Origin: Toxoplasma gondii ME49
Taxonomy: Eukaryota; Apicomplexa; Conoidasida; Eucoccidiorida; Sarcocystidae
Assembly (NCBI RefSeq): GCF_000006565.2
Contig: NC_031478.1
Coordinates: forward strand, 2,587,874 to 2,651,873
Direction: 5' to 3'
Length of the DNA stretch: 64,000 nucleotides
Positions 1 through 11,500 of the stretch are shown piece by piece; position 1 is the stretch's first letter; each line of letters opens with the position of its first letter. Both the position numbers and the translations under genes were made by a program. The notes below the pieces were generated by a model that worked only from the letters and a program-made list of their open reading frames with translations, was not told the DNA's origin and made no database searches.

Positions 1-1054
1 AGATCCAGGAGACGAAGCAAGAGGATCAAGATTGCAGAGCGGCCTTGACGCGGTCTATAAATTGACAAAGAAGACGCGCGAAGAAACAAACGACTTGTGG
101 TCCACAGAGAGACAAAGAAGACAAGGCAACGAGGGAGAAGCAAGAAAGAGAGAGGACCTCTAGAAGGGAGAAGGAGAAAGTGAGAGGGCATCTAGAAGAG
201 AAGAGGGCATGAAGCTGAACGAGAAACCTAAGCGCACGGTGCGATAATGCTGGGAGTCTCCTCAGAGAGAACGAGACGGAAAAAAACGGGTGAATTCGCG
301 TAGGCACCACACAGCCCCGAAAGGAGAGACAGCAAGGGAGAGGAGACGAGACAAACGAAGACAAGGAAAGGAAAGGACCGAGACAGAACAGAGAAAGGAG
401 AGAAAGGAGAGAGCGAAGAGAGAGAATTGCAAAGACAACGAAAGGAAAGGACCGAGAGAGAACAGAGAGACGCCAGAGGAGAGGGCTCGGCTTCGGGGGC
501 ACCCTGATACGAACTTACGTTTCTGCGTGGATAAGAAAAACGTCAAGCGGAGAAACTAGGAGTGACAGGAGTCCCCGGAGGAAACAGTGTAGAAAGGATG
601 AAGACAGGGTGAGATACAAGGCTAAATTCAACGTCTGAAAAGGAAAAACAAACATGTATCAGGGACGGCGACTCACGCAGGTTCACACGCGTTCGAGACA
701 GAAACAGGGGAACCGCATGTCTCCACAGACACCGTTCTGCGTATCTGTGTGCAGTAGAGAAACCATTGCAGTTCTGCGAGTTAAGTTATACAGAGACACG
801 ATTTTACTGGGTCGCAAAACTTTCCGACACAAAGCAGCACAAGAACGGCGTCTTCACGGTGAAGAGGCAGGGGCAAAAACGGCGATGAAAACGGAGCTGG
901 AGAGACACCCAACAGATGCGCAGCTCCACACAGGGAAAAACGAATCCTGCATCTCTCTCCTAAAATCTTCATCGCTTCGCCTGCGCATGCATCTCCACGC
1001 ATGTGCACCCACAACTCTCCACGCGTCGACGCGTTTGCACAGGCGTCTGTACAT
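1..1054. other. 3' flank of the membrane-protein gene; no gene seen
   Basis: No credible coding exon is visible. Bases 100-480 are purine-rich on the plus strand, so the minus strand has long stop-free Ser/Leu/Phe-rich frames that I regard as composition artefacts. Bases 960-1140 hold several GCATGC palindromes. The region most likely contains the 3' UTR of the minus-strand gene ending at 1055. Confidence 0.5.
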
Positions 1055-4000
1055 CTACGCTCCGCACATCGCGCATGCATATCGCAAAAAAAAGACTCTT
1101 CTGGGATGGAGCCCAAAACACAAAGACGATTCGCGCATGCTGGAAGGGTGCTCGGGCCGTTGCCAGCTCCGCCTGTCTCCGTCGCACCCACAATCCGAAG
1201 TTCGGCAATCTGAGTGTCTGTCTGGAGATGATGCATCTGCGAGAAGAATGTCTCTCCTCCTCTTGCCTGTCTGTTTGTGCCTCTCCACACCTGTTTGAAA
1301 CTCCTCAACTCCGCGGCGTCTGTAGCCCAGAAGTCGCCGAAATCCGATTGACGCAAGACAAACACAGAGCTTACGCAGTCAACCGCAAGCACACAGAACT
1401 GAAGTGCATACACAATACAGATGCATGCAATTTTATATGTACATGTACATGTATATACATGTACAAATATATATATATATATATGCAAATGCGAACGTGC
1501 TCGTTTTAGTCCAGTGGTTATCCTTGGTGGAATAGATGGAGTTTGAGACCTTCCAGCGAAGGCAGAAAATGAGGAAAAGTGACTTGAGATGCCCAGGGAG
1601 CCTACCTGCAGAAAGAAGCAGCATATGAAGTTGAGGGGGGCGTAGGCGTCGTCGCTGATGAGACACCACGTCCAGATTCGTACGAAGAGGTCGACGAGGT
1701 GGAAGACGAAAGTCAGACCTGAATGCCATCGCAGAAGACGCAAGCTTCCTCTCGAGCGTTCTGGGAGCGTTCCGCGGTGAGAGAGAGACAAACTGTCAGT
1801 CGCGCCCCGAAGAAGGACGAAAAAAAGCCTCCTCCTGCAGAAAAGCAGTTCCTTCTTCTCTCTGCCTCACAGATGCATTTTCCGAGTCGTCACACGAACG
1901 CAGGCCCCTCCAAATGCGCCTCTGCATATATAATGTATATGTATACTCACGGACGAATATATAAAAATATATATAAATATACATATATATATATATATAT
2001 ATATGTGCACGTGCATAGCCGTGCATATACATCCATATGAAGTGTAGATGTCATACAATCAGCAACGCCATGAACGGAGACGGGGCGACGACACACAGGC
2101 GGAGAACGTCGACAAGAGGGATTTCTTTTTCGCAAGATGTAGAGAGCGTAACCGGCAGCGAACGTGGATGCATGCACATTCCACCTTCAGACCTGAGACC
2201 ATCACCAGATGTGTGAACTCTCGCGGGGGCGCGCGAGTGGAAGTCTTCTTCCCCCGCTCGAAGCCTTTCCAGCTGGGACGTCCACTTTCGGGGGCTCACC
2301 GAGGAGGAGCTGGAGAGATTTTTCCTCCGCAGTTCGCTGGAAGTCGCGCCTTGCATGCGTTTTCTGCAAGTGAGCGAGCAGACGATCCGCCATGATCCAC
2401 GCGACTGTCGCGCAGGAGAGGAGAACGGAGAGACGCAGAAGCGCAGTGGAGCACAACGCAACGTAAGGTTTCTCTCGTGCGTCGCCGAGGAAAGTCCCGA
2501 GAAGCCACGGCGTCGCAGCTGGTGAGGGGGAGAAAATCGCAGTGCGCTCGCGGAGGCTAACGGCCTCGTCGCCTGGAAAAAAACGCGAAAAGAGACGCAA
2601 AAAGCAGACGCCGAATCACACACAAATTCAAAATCCAGAGGTAGAGACGAACATCAAGGGGCATTTCGACAAGCACGCATGCAGATCCATACACATCCTA
2701 TAATTACATATATGTACACATATATACATATATATATATATATATATGAATGTAAATGTATATTGATGCATCTATGTATAAGAGCATATATTTATGTATA
2801 CATGCTTAAGTAACCATCTGAGAGTCGAGATATCTGGACGTCCGTAAGACGGCAACGCGCCCGTCTCGTTTTCTGAGTACCTTCATCAACGCGAGGGTGT
2901 CACCTCGAGTTTCTCTGTGTTTCACGAATCGTTTTGTCTCACCAGTGACGAAGCGCTGGTCGCTGCCATACAAAACGACATTGCTGTAGACGTAGAGGAG
3001 AGGAATTTGCGTGAGAGCCACCCAAGTGTTCTGCATGTTCTGAAGGTGAACGTGAGAAGCTGAGGCGTCTCGTCGTCTGTCTCCTCCTGCCGCGAGACTC
3101 TCCGCCCTCGCCTCGCCCCGAGTCCGTCTCGTCCCCGCCGAGTCCGCGTCGGAGACAGCTACCGGAGACACCTGGGAGGTCCAGGAGACGGCGCGCGAGG
3201 CAGAAGAGACTCTCCCAGGCTCAAGGCGACGAGACGGAGGCAACGGCTTGATCTGCGACGAACGAAGAAGACAAGAAGAGAAGAAGGCGCAGTTTAGACA
3301 GATGACAGGAAGCCGAGTCCGGAGAGATGGAAGAGCGCAGAGATGGAGCGAACGTGAAAGTGGGGACCTGACCCGAAGAGGAAACGGTTTCCTTCTTAGG
3401 AAGGCCAAAAGCAGGCCGAAACCGGAAGAGAATGCAAAGCCTCGAAACGGACAGTGTACCGACTGAGGAAGAGACGCAGAGGCGAGTGGTGTATGTACAC
3501 CTGAAATCCTGAACCCAAACTTCGGGACAGCGACCCTGAGAAAAAGACTGTGCGAGTCCGAGCTCGCCGGTTCGACCTCTCGGTCGACATTCGTCTTGCT
3601 TCGTCACGACCTTTCTGCGGCATCTCAGCGTTTCCTCTCAACACGGGAAAGTTCAGCATTCCCTCGCATGGCCTTTGCGAAAAAACGCGCGGAAAAGAGT
3701 CTCTGAAAGTGCGTACCTCCACAAAAATGGCGAGGCCGAAGAGGGCCAAACAGGCCTTGAGATACTCTCGATCGATCACGTAAAGCAAAGACGCAAAGAC
3801 CCATGCCGTTGTCTGCGTCAACACAATCACCACCCCCGTCGCCATCTCGCCCCTGAGAAAAAAAAGCAACATGTCCATCTCCTTCTCCCCATGGATAAAA
3901 CACAGACTTCACGAAAACTGCATGCCTCTCCACGGAGACACGTACACATCTCCATGGAGATCTCTCATATATACATAAACATATAAATATATATATATAT

Positions 4001-5032
4001 ATATATAAACGTTTTGTGGGTAGATACACTGGTGGCTATGCACGTATACAGACATACATAGAAATAACAGACATACACCTTGATCGATCGACACGCATGC
4101 GTAGACGCATGTATTTATGTGCATATATCTATCTCTACCAATCTCTATCTATCTCTATTTATATATATTTATATATATTTATATATATTTATATATATTT
4201 AAATCTATATATTGATATAGATATCTTCGATGGACAACTATGTGGACGTGTGCCTAGAAACATATGCATGTCAAATGCACATTTCTTTACATTTAGGCGT
4301 GACTCAAGGACTCAGCGCACTGGGTGAGGGCAAAGAGAATCGCTGCACCTCTCCCTGAAGACTGGGTGGCGTGAGTTTTCGAAAAGAAAACTGTGCAATC
4401 ATTTCTGTCTCTCTCTGCTGCAGCCCACAGACTGAGACGTACTTGAGGACGAAGAAAATTCCGTTTAGAGAGTGAAGGAGGACATTTAGGACATACAAAA
4501 CTAGCGTCGTCTCCATTCTCCACTGCGTCAGTTTTCGACTGCATACTCTGTCCTCCACAGTCGGACTCCGGTACCCTGAACTCCTGCCTGCAGCTCGCTC
4601 TCTCGACCGGTCTCCACTGTCTCCTCCTCCAGTGTCTGCGCTCCCGTCACCGGCGCGGCTCTGTCCGGCGAAGAGCCTCGGAAAGCGGGCAGCGGCATCT
4701 GCGAGGCGCCGCGAGGCCGCCAGCACGAAGCTGGGGCGTGTGGGCTGTGGGGTAGGAGACAGAGGAGACACTTCGTCTCCTGTCTCCTCTCTCCGAGGTG
4801 ACTCTGCCGAGAGGAAAGCCACCCGGTCGCCTGCGACAGGCCTCGAGAGCGAGCAGGTTTCAAACGGAACGAGCCGACGGCGATCGCTGCCTTCGTGAGA
4901 GGAAGATGGAAGATAAGCAGAAGGAGACAAGAAGGAAGGAGAAGAGGAGGAAGACGACGAAGTAGAAGAGGAAGAAGAAGAGGAAGAGGAAGAGGAAGAA
5001 GAAGAGGAAGAAGAAGGAGGGAGGGTGTCCAT
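1055..5032 (-). CDS. Multi-pass membrane protein, six exons, unknown function
   Basis: I do not recognise the family. Exons on the minus strand are 5032-4443, 3852-3717, 3252-2943, 2572-2300, 1718-1606 and 1369-1055; they join in phase to 1737 nt (578 aa). All junctions are GT-AG; the weakest is the acceptor before the last exon (GCGTAAG). The ATG at 5032 has a good context (GAAATGG). A polyserine stretch of 17 Ser, Thr, 7 Ser starts at about residue 7, followed by a polar N-terminal region. Hydrophobic helices lie near residues 175-197, 200-223, 226-242, 317-337, 382-407, 438-457 and 463-484, giving about seven membrane spans with a charged loop at 243-312 and a basic C-terminal tail. The last helix is built across an exon junction, which supports the terminal exon. 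A faint resemblance in helix order to XK-related proteins is only a guess. Four of the five introns contain TA-rich arrays. Confidence 0.72.
1435..1484. repeat. TA/GTACAT microsatellite in an intron
   Basis: Repeated ACATGT steps run into a (TA)n array, next to a GCATGC motif. It lies in the last intron (1370-1605) of the minus-strand membrane-protein gene. Confidence 0.8.
1926..2005. repeat. (TA)n microsatellite in an intron
   Basis: TA-rich tract ending in an uninterrupted (TA)n array, followed by GTGCACGTGCAT. It lies in the intron 1719-2299 of the membrane-protein gene. Confidence 0.85.
2698..2765. repeat. (TA)n microsatellite in an intron
   Basis: ATATGTACACATATAT steps merge into a (TA)n run. 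It lies in the intron 2573-2942 of the membrane-protein gene, about 20 bases after a GCATGC motif. Confidence 0.85.
3968..4222. repeat. (TA)n array plus 10-bp TATATATTTA tandem repeat
   Basis: Two TA-rich arrays lie in the first intron (3853-4442) of the membrane-protein gene. The first (3968-4011) is a simple (TA)n run. The second (about 4157-4201) is a tandem repeat of a 10-bp unit TATATATTTA in four or five copies. A GCATGC-type motif lies between them near 4095. Confidence 0.85.
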
Positions 5033-8000
5033 TTCTTCTGCGTGGTCTCCAAGAGTCCTCACATTCTTTCCGTTTGACTGAAAGAAATCTGAACAGGCTA
5101 GGCCTGAGGAAGAGCGTCAAATGAAAAGGGTCGCTCTCCTCGTCCGGAGAGAGAAGCTGAGAGAGGAGAGGAAACGAACTGGAGAGAAGAGAGAGAGCAG
5201 AGAGGAGGAAGAGGGAGAGATTGAAGATCCAGAGAATTTAGGGGATCTGCGGCGAGAGGAGGTGAGAAGAAAAGCCTCGCTGCGGCGCGCAGGAGACTGG
5301 GCAAAGGAGTTCGGCGGTTGCATTCGAGAAGGAAAGGAAAGAGAAAGAAGTCAGAGGAAAGCTGAGAGAATAAGAAAAGGAAGACAGCGAAAAGGTCGCA
5401 AGAGAGGTACGCAACGAGGGAGAGACAGAGGGTCGTGAAACAGTAGGACACTGAAAGAAAGAAAAGGTCAAAAAGAAAGGAGAAGAATGACCGCCCGGAC
5501 GGCCGAAGCACGGAGACGAGACACACGAGAATCTGCGACGAAACGCGTCTCAATTTTGTGCGGGTGAAATCTGTAAATTTGGAAAGAAGAAAAGTCGGAG
5601 ACGCCGCCAAGGTCGCGGGGGCCAAGCACAGTCCAGTTTTTGTGAGGACACTCGGCGGAAGGCGAAATGAAAATGAGAAAACTGAGGGATTCCGGCTTAG
5701 CCTCAGGAAGAGGACAGAGCGAGGAAACGAAGGAAGAAGCAGACGAGAGACAGAGAGGCGAGGAGAAAGAAGCACGCGCGCAAGAGAAGGATGGGGCTCT
5801 TTCCGCGAGAGACAGGAGACATCAGTGAGGTTTCCCTGAAACGCCGCGCAAGCAATGGAAGATGCAAAAAAAGACAAAAAAGGAGAAAAAAAGAGAAAAA
5901 AGGAGGACAAAAAGGAGACAGAGCAGAGAAAGCAGAAGAAAAGAAGAAAGACTCTGTTGAAGGCACACACAGCGAACAAAAGAGGCGGCGGATGTCTGTG
6001 GCGCTCTGGAGAAACAACTCGAGGAAGCAACGCAAAGAGAAAACGAAGAAACGCAAAAAACGGGTGAAAGACACACGGAAGAGTTGCAAGAGGAAAAGGG
6101 AGACTTTGCTGTGGAAGGAAAAGAATCCGGCGAGCGCGCGCTTTCAGCGGTTCGAGCGATGCTGAAAGGAAAGGAGACTTGCGACGAATGTCCCTGCCAG
6201 ACACATCCCATTCACCTTCCTTCCTTTGGGAGATATCGGCGCGGCTTTGCGAAGAGCAAAGGAGAGAAAAGAAAGAGAAGCAGAGAAAAGGAGAAAAAGA
6301 ACTTCCGACAACCTGCGCAATGTCGGTGGGTGACGAGGATGCGAAAAAAGACATCGAAGCGAGCAGTGCGTCGCGTAAATCTTCTTTTAAAGAAAAAAGA
6401 AAATCGAGCGGACACAAGCAGAAAGCACACCTGTGCATCCACCAAAAGAAGGCTGTTAAAGTCAGAGAACGCATCGAGCGACGGCGAGACGAGCAGAAGG
6501 CGGTCGTGAAAAAGCGACATCGAGAGGTAGAGCGCCGCGATTTTTTCCTTCTGCCTGAGGAATCGGGTCTGCGCTCTTTTCTCCCCTTCCGGTGAAGGCT
6601 TTTTTCTTCTTTCTGAAAACACATGCAAAAAAGAGAGCGAGAACTGCTGTGGTAGAGCCTAACGGCTTTCGAACTCAAACAGATAGGCACACAGAAACGA
6701 CCTCACTTTCTCTGTACAAAACCGGCAAGAGAACATGACGGTACCAGTACTACCTGTTTCGACGTCGTGGCGCCTGTCTGTCGCGCATTTTTCATTCCTT
6801 CTCTGCATACCGAGTTGTTCTCCAGCATCAGGATTCCGTCGGCTACGGACTGCGTTTCTCTTCTCTTTTAGACTCTGAAGTGGAACTGTCACGGCGCGAA
6901 TGGAGCTCGCTCACCACGAAAGAAAACGCCCTTCCTTGAGGGAGGAAGAAGAGCGAGACAAGAGAGCGGGAGAGATCATCTGGAGCTCCGATGGGGGACG
7001 GATTGCCCTGCGCGCTTCTGCAGTTTAAGAAAGTAAAGTGCTTGAATAAAATGGGGAGAAATCCGTCAGTATTGACCTGCAGAACGACTCTCCAAGTCGG
7101 CTTTCTTTCGAACAAGCAAATCCACATATTTGTAAACCATCTCGGAACTGTTGAGGGGTGTACAGACGGCTATCGCCGTTGACAGGAGGCTACTTTCTGT
7201 TTACGGAGTCCGACAAAGATCTGCAGACCAGCCCGCGTAGCCATCGATCTGTTGAGAAAGGAAGGCAGGGAAACCGACGTCGAGAGGCCGGCACTCTTCG
7301 TTCCATATCGGCTCTACTTCCCTTCCTAGAGGCAGATGACGCTGCCGAGGAAAGATGTCTCCCGACTACATCAGAGTTCTGAAAACCAACTATGCATGCG
7401 CGCGGCCGTTGCATGCGCACTGACCTTGCCATGCACTTGCGCACATACAGAGGCAACATATATATATATATATATATATATACACTTGCACATATGTAAA
7501 TATATATATATATATATGGTTGCATATATTTAAATATGTGTATAGGTGTATATTTATTGCCCCACATACTTCTCTACAGATGTATACGAACGTAGGTTTG
7601 TGTGAGTTGGGTTCTGGAGCAGCGGTTGAAGAGAATGGTGGCATCCCTTTTACGGGTCTACGCGAGCGCATCTTTTGCGCAGTTTTGCGAGTGCGAAACT
7701 GGATTTCTGCGTTTCGCGAACCCCTGCACTTTGGCAGCCTGTCGCTCGGCGACAAAGTGGCGGAAGACAGCAGATGTGAAACTACAGTTCTCGACTTACA
7801 CTGACAGAGACTACGAAGAAGGCTGTTCTAGCATGCAGCATCCCTCTTATCCACCCTGCAGCAACGACGAACAACCTGGCTGGCTGTCGCCGCAAAGTCG
7901 CACTCAAAAATCCTAGGGTCACTATACTCTCCGACTCCTAATTACTGTCCCGCTCTCGCGTGTGGAGGCATGCACTGCCGAAGCCTCTTGTGCGTCCTGG

Positions 8001-8597
8001 GTCGGTTCAACAGCTCGTTCGAGAAGCAGCAGCGTAACGGAGAGTTACGGTGTTCCACGACGCCGCCCGACCGCGTCCCTGTGTGGCTCTGTCTGTGAGT
8101 GTGTGGATTCAGGGGATTCGACAGTTGGGTCCTGACGCACGGAACGTCAACCCAAGGGGCATGGCTTTCCATCCGCAAGAGGCTTTGCTCGCGACCGCGA
8201 AGTCTCTGCGGCTGCGTTCTCACAGAAGATGGGCTCAGAGCGAGGAGGAGCCTCTCGGGTGAAGCGTGAGAAGAAGAAAGGAAAAGCAAATCGTCAGACA
8301 TAACCAAAGCAGACAGGGAGAGGCCGAACCAAGCAGCGATCACGAAAGAGACAGACGCACGGCGAGAGGGTGTGAACCGAGACAAGAAAGAAACAATCGT
8401 CACTGGCCTGTGAACGCGACGAGAAAGCGAGACTCGCACCTCTCCACACTGTGAGCCGTCTCGGCGTGGTAAAACGAAAGGCAAACCTGCGTCGTTCATC
8501 TGTTCTCTCCCCTCGGCCTCTTCTTCCTCATTTCCCTCTCCTCGCCTTCACCTTCTGAAATTTCCCCCTGTAGACTGGCAGCTTGTGCACTGCCGAT
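5033..8597. other. Spacer between two head-to-tail minus-strand genes
   Basis: This 3.6 kb separates the stop codon of the EPL1-like gene from the start of the membrane-protein gene, so it should hold the EPL1 3' UTR and the promoter and 5' leader of the downstream gene. From about 5100 to 6600 the plus strand is almost entirely purine, so the minus strand is a long pyrimidine-rich tract. The stop-free frames here, including 530 codons at 5098-6690 on the minus strand, are explained by that bias. A TA array sits at 7459-7535. I see no supported exon. Confidence 0.6.
7459..7535. repeat. (TA)n microsatellite in a spacer
   Basis: Two (TA)n runs are separated by CACTTGCACATATGTAAA. They are about 30-50 bases downstream of clustered GCATGC motifs. 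No coding exon overlaps them. Confidence 0.85.
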
Positions 8598-11500
8598 CTA
8601 CGCGCCTGGGTCTTGCCGGCTCGTCTCTGTGTCCTGGTAGGAGACGAATCTGCCGCACTCTCCTCGCTCTTGCGGACGGCTCGCGAGCTTCTCCCCGCCC
8701 GGCGGCTCTCCACCCTTCTTCTCCTCGCTCTTCCGGCCCTCGTCCTTCGTCGCACGGGCCGTCGGCTCCGCGCTGCCCGCGTCGGCGGCTCGGTCTCCTG
8801 TCCCCCATCTGCCCGAAGATCCCGCGTCCAGAGGCGCCGCCGAACTCCCCTCGGAGCTCGGGCGTCCGACGCCGGATTGGGAACCCCCCGACGGCGAGAA
8901 GGGAGAAGGGGAGACGGAAGAGAAGGGTGCAGCTGGACTCTGCGCCGACGGAGGCTGCGGCCCAGTGTACAGGTAATTCACATCGCCTGGCGCACAAGGT
9001 CCGGGGACCGGCTGCGGGAACTGCGAATCGCCCTGAGCCCCAGGAGCAGAGAACGGTCCCCCGGAGACAGCGACGCTCGGCGTCTTACGGCCGTAGTCGT
9101 AGGGTGAAACCGGATACCCCGCCTCACCCGCGCCCGGCGCCCCCGGCGCTGGGCTAGGCGTCGCCGAGGGCGGGACGCTGTTCTGCACACACATGCGAGA
9201 CATGGAAGGCAATGCAGGAACTTGCAGACACCCAGGAGGACGAAGAGCGAAGGGGGAGACAGCACAGATTGAAGAAGGAGTTCAAGGAATGAAGAAGACA
9301 GGGGAAGGTGGTGACACGGCGGTCGGAGAAGCTCACTGACGCCTGATCTGTCTCTGACGTTCGCAAGTCTCCACTTCGCTTCCGGAGAGCGAAATGGCGA
9401 CCAACGTGGCTCAGTCGACTCGCAGCGAAGGGAGCATATCGATGGGTTTCGTTCTCCCCTTGAAGCTTCGCTCTGCCTCAATGAATGTCCCTGCTTCACT
9501 CTTCCTCGTTTCTTGTTCGGCCTTCACTCTTTGCTCTCCCTTGTTCACGCTCGAAATCCGTCGAACTTACACGCAGCCAGCCCTTGAAGTTCGCCTGGCT
9601 GGTTTGCCTACAGAACGTCGCGGCCGCGGTCGCAGGGTCGCTGTCTCCGGCCCGGGGGCCACTCCCGGCGCGTGGGGCTCCAGGCCCTCGTGCGGGCGGG
9701 TAGAAGGCCCCCGCAGGCGGGAAGGAGACAGAAGGCCCAGCCTGTTCGCAGGGCGCACCCTGAGAGGGGTGCGGCGCGGCTCCGAAGAACTGCGCAGGGA
9801 CGGCGCACACCAACCCACCTTGTCCCTGAAACTGCTGTCGATACACCTGACTGTAGTCCGCGGCTTGACTTCCACCCGGCTGGCCCGGCGCCCCGCCGGC
9901 CGGTCCACTCGCTCCTGTCCCCGCCGGCGCGTTCTGGGCTCCAGAGTTTGCGGTCCCGGCCTCCGAGCCGCCGTCGCCTGGCCTGAAGAAGCCAGTCGTG
10001 TCTCCTGTCCCTGCGGATCCACTCCCCCCTCCATTTGACGCACCCGAAGCGGCAACAGGGCCTCGCCCTGAGAAGCCGGTGGATCCCGGGCTCTGCGACG
10101 TGGGCGCCGCGTAGGCGACACTCCTCGCGTCTTCGCCCTCCCGAGGCGCAATCGCGGCGTCGCCGGCCGGCGCGGTTTTGTTGGCTTCCACGGCGCCGGA
10201 CGCCGGCGAGGGTGGACTCTGACGCGAATAAAAGAACTGCGAGACCTGGCCCGCGGCGGATCCGCGTCCCGGCGCCTGGGCGAAAGGCCCTTGCGTCGGG
10301 AGGGCTCCGGGAGGGCGAGCGAACCCCTGGGGCTGGGCGTAGGAGGAGACAAGGGAGACACCCGTTGCTGGGTTGTAGTAGAAGGAAGGTTGAGCACAAG
10401 AAGTCGCGAAGAGAGAAGCACTCAGAGGCGCGGCGTTTCCAGCGCCCGGAAGCCCGTACCCGCCTGAGAACTCCAGGCCCGGTCCCCCACGAGAGGCGAA
10501 CTGCGCCGCTAGAGTCGCCGGCTGGGCGAGCGGACCGGCAGGCCCAGAGGGAGCGAAGGCGAAGGGATGCCCCGAGGTCGGGAAGCAGCCAGGCCCCGTC
10601 CCCGGCGGAAAGAACGCCTGGGCCTGCGCCCCCGGAGCGCCAGCCGCCAGGGTGTGCGGGAGGCCGAAGGCTCCCGGGCCGACGCCGCCTGCGTCGCCCA
10701 GCGGACCCGCGAGAGGCAGCCGGCCTGGAGCTCCAAGAGACCCAGGGTGGCCGTACGGAGACAGCGCGATCGAGAGGCCAGCGCCCGGTTGGCCGCCGAA
10801 CCCTCCAAAGACCGGGACGCCTTGGTGCATCACGCGACAGGCCAGGCCCTCCTGGCCCCGAAGACCAAAAGCCGTGCGCCGCGGCGAGGCGAGACCTGGA
10901 GCCCCAGGAGGCGCAAGGTGGCGCCAGCCGTCCGGAGATCGCCGGGGTGCGAGAGTCGACGAGGCCGCGAAGGAAGCAGCCGCGGAGGCCAACTGCTCCT
11001 GCTGAGCCAGGTGACGATGCAGCGAGAAGACGTGGAGACCTACGGCAAAAAGCAGACACGAGAGAGAGAAAATGAGTCTCTGACGGGTCCGGAGAGAAGA
11101 AAAGAATGCGCGTCCACTTTGGAAGAAACAGAGGGAAAAGAAGAAGGGAAGCACAGCTGGACAAAAGACGCAGACAGGACGCCACGAGAGGAAGTCGACT
11201 TAGGGAAGAGAGACGCCAAACGAGGAAAGGGCGAAAGCCCGGGTTTGAACAAAGAAGAAAAAGAACATCTCTCAGGGCGGATGTGATGCAGTCAACTTCA
11301 GTTCTACATGACGCATGTGCATCACGTCTTTTAGCTTCACTTTGTTTTCATGGTCACAACAGGCACTTTCCTCACCTCCTGTGTTTTCGGGAGCGTCGAC
11401 TCCGTCGGCCGTCGCGAAGGGAGGCGAATAGCGGTCGGTTCCGACGGCTTTGTCGTCGCGAACCGACTGTACGTACAGCCCGTGCTGGCGGGGCCAGGCA

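Noticed and set aside
5098..6690. 530-codon minus-strand open frame
   Set aside because: Product is Ser/Phe/Leu/Arg-rich low complexity; the frame is open because the strand is almost pure pyrimidine and so rarely forms stop codons. No domain and no splice partners.
10035..11075. 346-codon plus-strand frame and a 525-codon minus frame at 9608-11185
   Set aside because: Both are shadows of EPL1 exon 8, whose frame is the one that joins in phase with exons 7 and 9.
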